DNA from: Sophora flavescens | Lineage: Eukaryota; Streptophyta; Magnoliopsida; Fabales; Fabaceae | Direction: 5' to 3' | DNA: 64,000 bases | Assembly (NCBI GenBank): GCA_030762895.1 | Contig: CM061062.1 | Span: 134,647,104 to 134,711,103, forward strand | In this document: positions 31,075 through 44,800 of the stretch, piece by piece | Layout of the letters: each line of letters begins with the position of its first letter | How positions within the stretch are numbered: position 1 is the stretch's first letter | Position numbers and translations under genes: made by a program | The notes under the pieces: generated by a model | Seen by the model: only the letters and a program-made list of their open reading frames with translations | Told to the model about the DNA's origin: nothing | Database searches by the model: none

Positions 31075-34000
31075 ACAATGCTAATCAAGAGGGCACCATC
31101 AGGCATCACCTGGAGTATGAGTTGGAAATAAGTGCCATTTTATCAAATTAAAAAAAATAAATTAATTACCTGCCTATTAAGCGAAGGAAGTTCAGTTGCT
31201 AATGGCACATCATTGGCAGAATTTTGATCATAAATCCAAGATCCAGGATCTGATTTAATACTTTTGCAACTAGAGGCCCGACTCAGAGAATAATCAATAT
31301 CCGAGTTTCTGGCAGAACTTGTAGCATTATTTTCTCTTCCAATATCTAGAGACTGACCTCTAGAATGGCTAGCTTCAGTTAAACTAGAAGATGTACTTAG
31401 AAGGGTCTGATTTATACTCGAAAGAGCTTGAAATCGCTGTGTCGCTAGGGAAGAGGAATGCAAAGGAGCGTATGATGAAACCGAGCCAGAGTCTGTATAC
31501 ATCCAAAAACAGTAATTATTCTGTTACAGGGAAGTAAATTTGGATGTTTTCCATGATGCATGAACTTTCCAGATAAAGGGAAACCAAATCTTTGAAACCA
31601 AGCAAACCAAATCTAAGTGAATTAGTATGAAGCTTAAATGTCAAAATAGAACTCTTCACTGCATTGTCTCATCATAAAGAGAAGATGATTGTTGCTATAT
31701 TATGTCGAATACCCCAGAGGGAGGGCTTGGAAAGTTATGAATCGAAGAAAACAAATGAAAGCCTATCATTTACAGGAGTATGAGATGGTGCATTACCATG
31801 TACTAACAATGCTGCAACACAAGAATGTTGAACCAGAAAATTTTAGGTATGGGAGAAGTACCTATGCTGATGCGATTTGTAATTTTTGTACACGATTGTC
31901 TATAGATTAAGATAATGGGAAAACATAACTTGAGAATTTGAATATGCCGTCAACACTTATTTCGAGTTTACAACTAGTGCCAAGAAACTTCATTCATCCT
32001 CTAAGACATATTGTTGTTAGTCACATGGGAATCTACATGTGATTAACGTGTTTCAGTTTTGCCTTTTATTGACTTTGATTAGAAGTGATAACTAATCAAA
32101 CCCAAATATTTTGTTTCCTTATTTTGTTGATCTATTTCCTAATTTCCTAATGTGTTTTTTTTTTTGTATCTTTCTCTAGTTAGTGATTCAAGTTTTAATT
32201 TCTGATTCAAAAAGGATTTGATTGGCCAATACTCAATGTGGCCAACATCTATAGGAGCTTCTTCTTCACGTGGCATAAAAACACTGTTTCTCTTCATGGT
32301 ATCAAGAGCCTTTATCCTAAGGGCCTGAACACAAATCATTGATCCGGTTTTGCATAATGAGTGCCTACCAAACAATGTCTCAAAAGACGCCTTCTAAAAC
32401 CTCTCAAACAACATCCAATCCTGATACCTGATCCCCCAACCAACCACCTCCCACTACTGTAGTTGGTGATGAGTCACCCGTCATGATCACCCACCACCAG
32501 TTCAATGGGAGCAACTACCTAATCCGGTCCTGAAGTACTATGATGTTCATATGTAGTCTAGAAAGTAAGTGTTGGAAATACGCCTAAACTGCGGTTTGCC
32601 CCTAGTCACCTTAATTGCGACAACTTTGTGTTGCCTTTATTGCAGCCACCAGCACCTTCATTATGCTGGATATGAGGGGTGTGTTTAGTCCCACATCGCC
32701 TAGAGATATGGCCTAAGTAGTGCATATAATGCTTGGGCAATCCTCACCTTACAAGTCGGTTTTGTGGGGTTGAGTTAGGCACAAAATCTAAGATGGTATC
32801 AGAACCTATCCTAGATCCGTTGTTGGGTTGCCCGCATCATCCACGCTCCAGACCCATTGGGCCTGGGCATGATGGGGTGTGTTGGAAATCCGCCCTAATT
32901 GCGGTGCCCCTAGTCGCCTTAATTGCGACAACTTTGTGCTGTCTTCATTGCAGCCAACAGCACCTTCTTTGTACTGGATATGAGGGGTGTGTTTAGTCCC
33001 ACATCGCCTAGAGATATGGCCTAAGTAGTGCATATAAGGATTGGGCAATCCTCACCTTACAAGCCGGTTTTGTGGGGTTGAGTTAGGCCCAAAATCTAAG
33101 AGTAAGATTACCTCACCGGAGATGCTATTCAGGTTCAGCCCAACAAATCTGATCCCACATATAAGACATGGAAAGCTAAGAACAATCTATCAATGTCTTG
33201 GCTTGTGAATTCTACGAAAATAGAGAATGGGGGGACCTACATGCTGGCAAAGACAGACAAAGAGATATGGGATGCCGACTGAGTCTTACTTCAAGGTAGA
33301 CAAAATGGCTGCCTTGTTCCAGATGAAAGGGATCCCGAGGGACCTAAACAAGGAGAGAAAGAATATTACAAAGTATTACAACCCCTTTGTGAAGTACAGG
33401 CAGCAGCTTGATCTTTATGAGAAACACCAAAGAACCAACAACAATGATGCAGCACCTATAGGAAGATTGTGGAAAAGGAGAGGATCTACAACTTCCTGTA
33501 AGGCCTTAACCCAGCATATGAGGCAGCCAAGGGGAGGATTATGGCCAAACACAAACTGCCATCATTGACGAAAGTATTTGCTGAAGTAAAAGGTAAAACA
33601 ATGATAAACTGAAACACGTGTTTTTTTCAAATTAGGATCAAATATAGGCAATCTGATTGTATATGTAGATCATATTGTGATCATTGGAGACTACATTGAT
33701 TGGATAGATGGACTGAGAATATCGCTGGTAATTGAATTTGAATTCAAGAACCTAGGAAACTTGTGATACTTCCTTAGATGGAGGTTGCAAGGACTACAGA
33801 AGGCATCTCCATTTCTCAAAGGAAATACACTCTAGATCTCCCAAAAGAAACGTATGTTGAGGTATAAACCAGTAGAGACTCCCATGGAAGCAAACTACAA
33901 ACTCAAACTCAAAAGGGACAGTGCTCCTTTGGACATTGGCATGTGTTAGAATTAGTTGGACGGTGCGGACGGCGTGGACGGTGTTCCTAGGATTTAGCTT

Positions 34001-37000
34001 ATCATTCATTTCCTTGTAAATTGTATTTACTATTGAGTGTATATATATATCAAAGTATGATGAATAAAAATCACTCAAGCATTTCACAAATATTATTGTC
34101 TAAATTATGTCCAAGTCTTTCAATATGGTATCAAGAGCAGGTTCATTTGTCCTTTGAAGGTTTCTGCCAATGGTCAAGCAGAATCCTTGAATCTTCCCTT
34201 GTTAAACGAACTTTTCTGCCTCTAGTTCATTTGTCCTTTGTCACCTGCAGTATTCACATGAAGTCTTCCCAAACAGCACCCCTCAAAACCAAACATCACT
34301 GTCCTAATCGACCCACTGACCACCGTCGTTGGAGAACCACTCAGAAGCCGCCGACCAGCAAGCCGCAGAAGACCCATCACCGGAAAACCTCCCCATGTGC
34401 CGCCACGGGCCTCCACACACACTTCCCTCTGACGGCACGTGTAAGCCACACGCCACCTACCAGACGTCAGATCCACCGCGCGCTTGCCCAGATGTACTCG
34501 TCGGCCTCTCCTCTTCCAGTCTAGGTGATCAGTTCTTCATTTCTCCATTTTGACAAGTGGGCCTTCTCCCTTTGGTGCTCTGTTCCTGTCTTCCTGGTCT
34601 ACTCTAGCTTTTTTTTTTTTTTTTTCATTTCTGGTCCTTGCTTGCTGGTCATTGCTGGTCCCTCTCCCCTGACTGGTATGGTGAAAATGGGTTGTCCTCA
34701 ATGCTCATATTGCAAGAGAATGGGTCACAGTCAAAAGACCTGTTATTCTCTCCGTGGTTTTCCTCAAAAATCAGTCGATGCTGAAATGGTCAAGGAAAAT
34801 TTTTCCGAAGTCAAGTACCGAGAGTATCTTCAATTGAAAGCTGCTCATCAATCTCATGGGTTTACTGCCACTGGTGTTCATGACTCCACAGCCTTCATAT
34901 CTCAATCTGGTTACAATCAAAATCTTTGGATAATTGATTTAAGTGCCTCTGATCATATTGCTGGTAATCGTTCTTTATTCTCCTCAATATATTCTCATAA
35001 ATTTCCTCACTTCATAACTCTTGAGAATGGTCCTAAGGTCAGCGTCGAAGGAATCAGTCATGTTTCGGTCATTCCTTCTATAACTTTAAGATATGTTTTG
35101 TTTATACCTGGTTGCCCTTTTAATTTGATCTCCCTTAGTCAACTTACCCGCTCTCTAAACTGCTCAGTAACTTTTGATGTTGGTTCTTTTATTATACAGG
35201 AACGTGGTACGGGTCGGATGATTGGCGTAGGACATGAATCACATGGTCTTTATTACCTCCAATCAGCTCCTTCTGTGAGTTGTACTGCAGTCGAGTCTCC
35301 AAATCTTCTTCATGAACAATTCGGCCATCCAAGTTTGTCAAAATTGAAGCAAATGGTTCCGAATCTTGCAAAAATGTCATCATTGAACTGTGAGTCGTGT
35401 CAACTAGGCAAGCATGTTCGCTCTTCCTTTCCAGTAAAGTTGAAAGCCGAGTTGATTCTCCCTTTTCAGTTATCCATTCAGATATATGGGGACCGAATCG
35501 TGTGTCTTCTAATGGTTTCCGATATTTCGCTACCTTTATTGATGAGTTCTCTCGGTGCACTTGGGTTTTCTTAATGAAAGAACGATCTGAACTTTCGTCT
35601 ATTCTCGCCACTTTTGTTAATGAGGTCAAAACCCAATTTGGTAAGACAATCAAAATCCTTAGAAGTGATAATGCAAAGGAATACTTTTCTTCTGCTCTTT
35701 CTTCCTTTTTGTTATCACAGGGCATTCTCCATCAATCTAGTTGTCCTCATACCCCTCAACAGAATGGCATAGCTGAAAGGAAGAATAGACATCTTGTTGA
35801 AACTGCTCGGACCTTGTTACTTCATGCGAATGTACCTGTCCGACATTGGGGTGGTGCAGTTTTGACAGCATGTTATTTAATTAATCGGATGCCTTCATCC
35901 TCTCTTGATCATAAAATACCACATTCCATTTTATTCCCTAAAGAGCCACTATTTCATGTCACTCCACGGATATTTGGATGCACTTGTTTTATTCATGACT
36001 TGTCTCCAGGTCTTGAAAAGCTTGCTGCCCAAGCCATCAAATGTGTCTTTTTGGGATATTCCAGGTTACAGAAGGGTTACAAGTGTTACTCCCCTGTGCA
36101 AAATCGTTATTTCATGTGCAGATGTATCGTTCTTCGAAGAAAAGTTTTACTTCTCACCATCCACAGTTGAGTCTTAGACTATTCAAGAAGTCTTTCCGAT
36201 TCCGTATCTTGGTCCATCACCTTCTCCTTTGTCGGAATCAGTTTCGACTACAGAAATTCTTGACAATCCCCCACTCGAGCAATCTCAAAGGTCACCCATC
36301 ATATATCGTCGTCGTCCACGATTTGTTAATACAGAATTGGAAGGAACTGAAATACTAGCTGAATCATGTCCTGCTCCAGTAGATGACCCTACTACGGACC
36401 TACCTGAAGGAAACCTTGACTTGCCCATTGCTCTTAGGAAAGGTACTCGGTCTACGCAAAATCCTCATCCTATTTATAACTTCTTAAGTTACCATCGTCT
36501 CTCTCCTTATTATTCTTTTGTATCATCTATATCTTCTGTTTCCATTCCTAAAAATGTTTGTGAGGCACTTGATCATCCAGGATGGCGACAAGCCATGACT
36601 GATGAAATGCAGGCTTTGGAGCATAATGGTACTTGGGACTTGACTCCTCTTCCTCCGGGAAAGAAACCCGTTGGCTGTCGATGGGTATATGCTATTAAAG
36701 TTGGGGCCAATGGACAGATCGATCGGCTCAAAGCCCGGCTTGTAGCCAAAGGTTACTCTCAGATTTATGGACTTGATTATGGAGATATTTTCACCCCTGT
36801 GGCCAAAATCACTTCTGTTCGATTATTTCTTGCCATGGCTGCCATCTGTCGTTGGCCATTATATCAGTTGGATATTAAAAATGCATTTCTTCATGGAGAG
36901 TTAGAAGAGGAGATTTATATGGAGCAACCTCCTGGATTTGTTGCTCAGGGGGAGTCTGGTTTGGTTTGCAGGCTACGACGATCTCTCTATGGGCTGAAAC

Positions 37001-38185
37001 AGTCTCCACGAGCTTGGTTTGGAAAATTCAGCTCAGTTATTCAAGCTTTTGGAATGAAACGTAGTGAACAAAATCATTCAGTCTTTTATTGCCATACCTC
37101 TCCGAATAGATGCGTGTACTTGGTGGTCTATGTAGATGATATAGTCATCACAAGAAATGATCAGGAGAAAATTTCTCAGCTGAAGGAACATTTATGTAGC
37201 CATTTTCAGACCAAGGACTTGGGGAAATTGAAATATTTTCTTGGAATTGAAGTTGTCCGGTCAAAGAATGGGATTATCATCTCACAGAGGAAGTATGCAT
37301 TAGACATACTTAAAGAAACTGGTATGTTAGATTGTCGACCAGTTGATAGTCCCATGGATCCGAATCAAAAATTGCTACCCAACCAGGGGGAGCCTTATTC
37401 TGATCCTGAAAGATATCGGAGATTGGTTGGGAAGCTCATCTATCTCACTATTACAAGGCCAGATATTTCCTTTGCAGTTGGAGTGGTGAGTCAATTCATG
37501 CAGTCTCCTCATAATGATCATTGGGATGCAGTAATCCGAATTCTGAGATACATTAAAAAGACTCCAGGACAAGGACTACTTTATGAAGACAAAGGAAGCA
37601 CTCAAATAGTTGGATTTTGCAATGCAGATTGGGTAGGATCACCCATTGATGGGTGTTCCAATTCAGGGTATTGTGTGTCTATTGGAGGAAATCTTGTCTC
37701 GTGAAAGAGTAAGAAACAAAATGTTGTTGCAAGGTCTAGTGCAGAGACTGAATATAGAGCTATGGCTGTAGCCACGTGTGAGTTCATTTGGATTAAACAA
37801 CTTCTTGAGGAATTGAAGTTTGGAGATACTCAACAAATGAAGTTATATTGTGATAACCAGGCAGCTCTCCATATAGCTTCCAATCCAGTATTCCATGAGA
37901 GAACTAAACATATCGAGATCGATTGTCATTTTGTCCGAGAAAAAGTCATCTCTAAAGAAGTCGTCACCGAATCTGTTAGCTCTAATGATCAACTGGCAGA
38001 CGTCTTTGCAAAATCTCTAAGAGGACCGAGAATTCGGAATATTTGTTCCAAGCTTGGAGCCTTTGATTTGTATGCTCCAGCTTGAGGGGGAGTGTTAGAA
38101 TTAGTTGGACGGTGCGGACGGTGTGGACGGTGTTCCTAGGATTTAGCTTATCATTCATTTCCTTGTAAATTGTATTTACTATTGA

Positions 38186-38223
<38 letters not shown>

Positions 38224-41200
38224 AAGTATGATGAATAAAAATCACTCAAGCATTTCACAACTATTATTGTCTAAATTATGTCCAAGTCTTTCAATAGCAT
38301 GTATCAGAGGCTTGCAGGAAAACTAATATATCTGACTCACTCGTTCAGATAACGATTTTCCAATTAATGTTGTAAGCCAATTCATGAATCAACCTGATGA
38401 AGAGCATTTGGTGGCAGTATACAGAATCTTGATATTCAGGAAAGGGAATCATAAAGAAGTGGAGGTATACTCTGACGCAAATTGGGATGTTCGGTTATTG
38501 GTAGAAGGTCAACTATAGACTATTGTACCTTTTGGCTGTTAGTAACTTGGAGAAGCAAGAGGCAACCATAGAGTGGTGCAAAGGCAGGATTTCGTGCTCT
38601 AGCACTTGGAATATGTGAAGGAATGTGGATTTTAAGGCTCCTCATAGAATTGAACTTCAGTGTTGATTTACCAATCGAAGAGTTTTGTGATAATAGGGGT
38701 AGTCAAGAATCCCATTCATCATGACAGGACAAAGCATGTTGAGATTCATAGACATTTCATCAAGGAGAAGATTGATGCAAGTCTTATTGATTTGAATTAT
38801 GCCTCGATTAGCAACCAAGTAGCTGATATGTTAATTGATAATCTACATTATTTATGTGATATTAGAGGTCAAATTGGTGATTTAATCTCCCTAATTAACT
38901 GTTTTGATGATGTTTTCCCGCATGTTTAGTTAGTCCGTCTTTTAATTTCAATTAATAGTTGTGTTAAATTCTAGATGGAATTAGTTTAATTTAAAGCCTT
39001 TAGATCTAGTTCTAATTCCACTTTTCATGTTGATTTATAGGAAACAAATAATGTTGGGGTGATAGCGTGAATTTTTTAAGAGGATGAGAAGAAAAACCTC
39101 AAGGCACTACTGGAAGGCCAGTGTTGGGTGTTAACTAGCTAGCGCTGGACGAAGGGCTGCAGGAATTTTGGAATAGCCTCTGGACACCTAGGGCTGAGTG
39201 TCAGTAAAAGCTAGCGCTGGGTGATGGCTGCACAATGAAACCTGAACTTGGTCGTGCCAGCATTGGGTGATGTGAATCCAGCGCTGAGCGATGGCTTTAA
39301 ATTCTGCAGACCTATAAATTCCACTTTTTCTGATTCTCAAGGACCATTCCCTGCCTCCAAGTACATTGTGACGTCCAGCAACTTTAATTGGGGAAACTTC
39401 TGAGGATCTATTAAGAGAGAAGAGAATTTCTTCATCTCCCTTCAATATTTCTTCACGGAGCTTTTTCTTCCCCACTATTACCTTTGTTTCTTTCATTTGA
39501 ACACATGTAGCTAAATCCCCATTGTTGGGGTTAGATGGGTCTTGTTTAGATTCTATTTGTAATCTGATTTTGGGCTTTCTAATAAAAGTTTCTTTTCTCT
39601 TTTTTGAGTTCTTAATCACTACACTTAATGCTTTCTTTGATTTCATGCACTGCAATTGGAAGATTGGTGTATGATAATGCTTCCTGACATTAATTAACTT
39701 GTAAAGCTCTAATCTAGGAACAGATAGTGATTTACATGGAACCTTGTAAACTCTATTGATCTTAATGCCCTTTTCCATTTTAGATCACCTAACGAATTAG
39801 GGTTTTAATTTGGGAATTGAGGCCCATTTTGCCAAGGAATTGGGAATTGGGTATCTTGTGAGTGTGGTTGTCAAATTGAGTTAGGAGCTTGTGTTAATTC
39901 CAATTCAATTACAATTAGATGATAAACTTGTTAAATCTAACCCTAACTCTTTAAATCCATACATTCCATATTAATTGCACTCTTGTTGCTTTCATTAATT
40001 ACATGGCATTATCAAGAATTAAGTTTGAAGAATTGGGCAACAACCTAGGAATGATCAACATTTACTCCCCAGCTTGAAGGGGAGTGTTGTTAATCACATA
40101 GGATTCTCCACATGATTAATGTGTTTCAACTATGCATCGCTTTATTGTGTTTTAAGTGAGTGTTGGTAGTCACGTAGGAATCTCCCATGATTAATGTGTT
40201 TCGATTATGCATAGCTTTCTTGTGTTTTAATATGCCTTTTATGGTGTTTGATTAGAATTGATAACTAATCAAATGCAAATATTCTGTTTCCTTATTTTGT
40301 TGGTCTGTTTCCTAATTTGTTTTTGTGTCTTTGTTCGTGATTCCAGTTTTGATTTCTGATTAAAAAAGGATTTGATTGGCAAATACAGCAGAAAAAAAAA
40401 AAAAACTGTTTCTTCCGTGCACCATAATGTAACTCCTATCTTTAAAACCACAGCACTGCTAAACTTCCTACTAGTATACCTGTCTGAGAGGTGGAAGTGT
40501 AATTTGATGAGCTGTTGGAAGAAAAACTGGTTTCACTAGCGTCATCTATAATGCTTCCATCAATTGGCATATCTGATGGCCGTATGGACAATTTTCCTTT
40601 TGAAACAGCATAAACTGTACAAAATCTTGGAGTGCATACTGAGATTTTCGCAGACAAACCCTTATGTTTACTGAAAGCAAGACATTATTATAAGGAGGAT
40701 TATGATCGGATGAAGACAATAAGAAAAAGACAAATGACAGAAAAGTGCATATAAATAAAAAAAAGAAAAGAAAAGAAAAGGTTGATGCATATATCTATAT
40801 GATATATCTATTTGTCGCTGTTTGTGTACATATTGGTTATTACATTTTGCAGAATTAGCTTTTTCCGGTTCACTAAGCTATCACAACATATTTGGGGTAC
40901 AGACCAAGAGAGCATTGATCTTTACAATCAAAACAGACAGAATGAAAGCTAAAGGGTCTTGCATGCTATTCACTAAACACTTTTCTGCAAGCCATATAAT
41001 GGCCTATATTAGAATATAAATCAAAATTAGTCCCGGACCTTCTTAAAACAGCTTATGCTTCTGGTATTGGTTTTAACGTGATATCAGATCCTCTTGACCA
41101 AGTGATCAATAATTATACTCAATGCTTCCACTGTCACGGTTGAATTAATTTCAAGACAAGCTAAAAGATGGGCATTTTGGTTATCCATGCTCCAAGTGAA

Positions 41201-41808
41201 GAGGACTATCACGTGAAGGGCATATTACACCTTAAGGACAGCACAGGACAGGCAGGACAACACAATACAACACCTTGAGTCACAGGACAACTTTTTGTCC
41301 TGTACATCGTTTGATAGATAATGGACAACACAAGTAAAATAATATTAATTTTACTCTGATACCCTTTATAATCTATATTATTATATAATATTATTAAGGT
41401 TAAAGTAATCTTTTGGTCCCTATACGTAACACTGATTTTCAATTTGGTCCCTATAAGTAAAAATTTATCAATTTGGTCCCTATACGTGACACTGATTTTC
41501 AATTTGGTCCTCACCACTATTTGGTCCCTATATAAGAGGGACCAAATTGCAAATTATTATCACATATAGGGATCAAATTGAAAATAATTGTCACATATAG
41601 GGACCGATTTCAAATTTTTTTTGTTGAATTGGTCCCAACATGTGACAATAATTTGTAATTTGGTCCTCTTATATAGGGACCAATTAGCGGTGAGGACCAA
41701 ATTGAAAATCAATGTCACGTATAGGGACCAAATTGATAACTTTTTACGTATAGGGACCAAATTAAAAATCAATGTCACGTATGGGGAACAAAAGATTATT
41801 TTAACCTA

Positions 41809-41866
<58 letters not shown>

Positions 41867-44800
41867 AATTATCTCACTTACCATTCCACCGTCCACATTT
41901 ATCCTCCGTCCACATCGTCCAAATACATCCACCGTCCACAGTAGCTTAGAAAGTAACAATTGTAATTACTTAGATTCATGTATTCTCTAGTTCATGAACT
42001 TAGGAAGTATCTATGCACTTAAGGAATAGTTAACTTATTTATTTGCCTTGTAATTATCATTTATATGGGCTAAAACAGTCTCCTCGAGCATGGTTTGGAA
42101 GATTTACAAAAGCAATGGTGTGCCTGGGCTACAAGCAAAGCCAAGGAGATCATACATTTTTCTTCAAACATTCACAGGGAGGAAAACTGACTGTACTTCT
42201 TGTTTATGTTGATGATATTATTATTACATGAGATGATCCGGTTGAGAAACAATTGCTCAAGGAAAAATTATCTGCAGAGTTTGAGATGAATGACCTCGGG
42301 AATCTGAAGTATTTCTTGGGGATTGAAGTGGCCTACTCAAAACAAGGCATTTTCATTTCTCAAAGGAAATATGTACTTGATCTTTTGAAGGAAACAGGCA
42401 AACTTGGATGTAACATGTTAGTGTTCCCATCGAGCAAAATCACAAAATGAGCACTGAAGAGGAGAGTGCCAAGGTTGACAAGGTCCAATATCAGAGACTA
42501 GTGGGGAAGTTGATTTACTTGGCACACACTAAACCAGATTTAGCATATGCAGTCAGTGTTGTGAGTCAGTTCATGCATGATCCGAGGGAGAGACACTTAC
42601 AGGCTATAGAATAAATTCTGCAGTACCTCAAAGCCACTCCAGGGAGCGGACTCTTGTTCAAAAGAGGTGGAAGCTTGACTATGGAGGCTTATACTGAAGC
42701 AGATTATGCAGGTTCAGTGAGTGATAAGAGGTCCACATCAGGCTATTGCACATTCTTGTGTGGGATCCTTGTTACATGGAGAAGTAAAAAACAGAATGTT
42801 GTTGCAAGATCAAGTGCAGAAACCGAATTCCGAGCTATGGCTCAAGGAGTTTGCGAATTGTTATGGATGACGATCATTCTTGATGATCTCAAGATTAAGT
42901 ATGAAGCTCCAATGAAGCTCTTTTGTGATAACAAGCCAGCCATTAGCATTGCTCACAATCCAGTTCATCATGATAGGACCAAACATATAGAGATTGACCG
43001 ACACTTCATTAAAGAAAAACTTGATAGTGGGCTGATTGCCACATCGTACGTCCCATCAGAACATCAACTAGCTGATGTGCTAACCAAGGGTCTTCCTAAA
43101 GATAAGTTTCAAGATCTCACTTGCAAGCTGGGAATGATTGATATCCATTCTCCAGCTTGAGGGGGAGTGTTGAATTATCTCACTTACCATTCCACCGTCC
43201 ACATTTATGTCCACACCGTCCAAATACATCCACCGTCCATAGTAACTTATAAAGTAACAATTGTAATTACTTAGATTCATGTACTGTCCTGTCCCTGAAT
43301 TTTTGCAAATCAAACGTATCCTAAGGTTTTCAAATGATTGGTTAACGACGATCTCCACTCCCAGATAGATGTGTAGCATTATATGCAAAAAATAGGTCAT
43401 GACATTTGCATTACAGTAGTTAGAAAACATTATTATTCTGCCTCATGTTTCCTGTAACAAAGGCCATATACTTTACCATGTCACTAGATTAGTGAATAAT
43501 TAATAAGTGAGCCATGGCCCATAATAATGTCTGTATATGTTTCCAGAAAATTGCTGTACTTCAATGGAGTGCTTAGAATTACAAAAGGATGTCACTTCAG
43601 ACCCCACAATGGAGGGAGCCTCGTGCACAAGATGACCTGAGTGTCACTAAAATATCTAGGGTGAATTTCAATAATTATAAAGCTATACATATATAAGAGG
43701 TCCCTCCAGATACTTAAGGTTGTAGCAGAAGATGACTTGTTAACCTCTCCAATCTTATCACGGCAAATGTAGCAAATTGTAACACTCTTCTACAAGCTGT
43801 TAGGAACTCGAGAATTATGATGAATAAGACTTGTATTATAGTATTGAAATGGAACAAAACAGTTCTGTATCAGTGGGATATCAGAGCCTGAGTTTTCTAT
43901 GGTAAAGAGAAAATACAGAGAAAGAAAGATAGCCTAGGCAAATTGGAGTGTGTCAAGTCTCTCCCAAAAGTCCCAAGTCCCAATTCCAGCCTAACCTCCA
44001 TTGTCTTCCCTCCCTCATGTTTATACTCTCTCACACATTACACCAGCACACGCACACTCACTCTCCCACTGCCAGCTAGACAGTTAGTTACACTATTCTC
44101 TCTCCTTCATATGATCAGGTGCATTGCACCTTTTGTGCTTCCTCACATAGATCTTAGTGGGCCTTGGGGTCTGTATCACAAGCTATAATCAAATATTCAA
44201 ATATTGAGGTTCACATATATTGACATTTGCTCTGAGACTTCATTTTGAAGTACAATTACTATATATGAAATAACGAGTAACAATTTTTAGATATTTTCCC
44301 TACCACCTAAAACAGTCATACCTCAGTTCTTTTTCCCACTATCAACAACTCTAACGTATTTAATTTTGATATAATGTCATTGTAAAGTTTTTTATATTAT
44401 CAACCAATCACAGATTAACCTACATGTGACTTTTAAGATAATTATGATAAAAGCCAATCATTTTTAATGATGTGCCAATTTATGATTAGTTGATAGTATA
44501 AAAAATCTTTACATATGTTAATTAAATCCTCAATTGACTCCAGTCAATGTAGGTGTTGATTATACTTCCTTTCATTTTGGTAAACGACTTCTCATTTATC
44601 CCCCTAAAAATATTATTTGAGACAGAGAAAAAAAATATAACTTCTAATCATTATAAGCACAAAGCAGATAAATGTTGAGATCTAAAACTGGTCTAAGCTG
44701 TAAATAAACTAAAAATAAATGACACAAATGAAATATAATATAATATAATATAATATAATAATTGACATTATTAGGAATTATAATACATTTCAGGCTTATC

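Larger units (their letters stand above)
33944..38296 (+). mobile_element. Copia retrotransposon, TSD GCATG, nested in older copia
   Basis: LTRs at 33944-34125 and 38093-38296 start TGTTAGAATTAGTTGG and differ mainly by a longer (TA)n tract plus about three substitutions. GCATG flanks both ends (33939-33943, 38297-38301). The PBS TGGTATCAAGAGCAGG starts at 34126 and the polypurine tract CTTGAGGGGGAG ends at 38092. Protein order is zinc knuckle, protease, integrase, RT, RNase H. The N-terminal gag is not present: only about 570 bp of GC-rich leader separate the PBS from the zinc knuckle. Confidence 0.95.
32012..40421 (+). mobile_element. Old copia element in PUB intron 4, interrupted by three insertions
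   Basis: The 5' LTR (32012-32296) starts TGTTGTTAGTCACATGG and is followed by TGGTATCAAGAGCC (32297-32310). The 3' LTR (40085-40421) follows the polypurine tract AGCTTGAAGGGGAG and carries an internal partial duplication (about 40163-40230). Flanks are CATAT and CATAA. Gag pieces read FNGSNYLI and NKSDPTYKTWKAKNNLSMSWLVNS. The RT/RNase H continues from 33640 across the younger copia to 38300-38860, ending MINIYSPA at 40050-40075. Insertions are a TRIM (32570-33101), a copia (33944-38296) and a 1.2-kb unit (about 38868-40047). Confidence 0.85.

Noticed and set aside
41221..43330. A MITE with GGACAGGAC motifs split by the truncated copia
   Set aside because: GGACAG motifs and CGTTTGAT occur on both sides, but no consistent terminal repeat or duplication could be drawn.
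43798..43888. A complete LTR retrotransposon starting at TGTTAGGAACTCGAG
   Set aside because: Only one LTR-like end and a degraded PBS were found; no partner LTR or polypurine tract follows.
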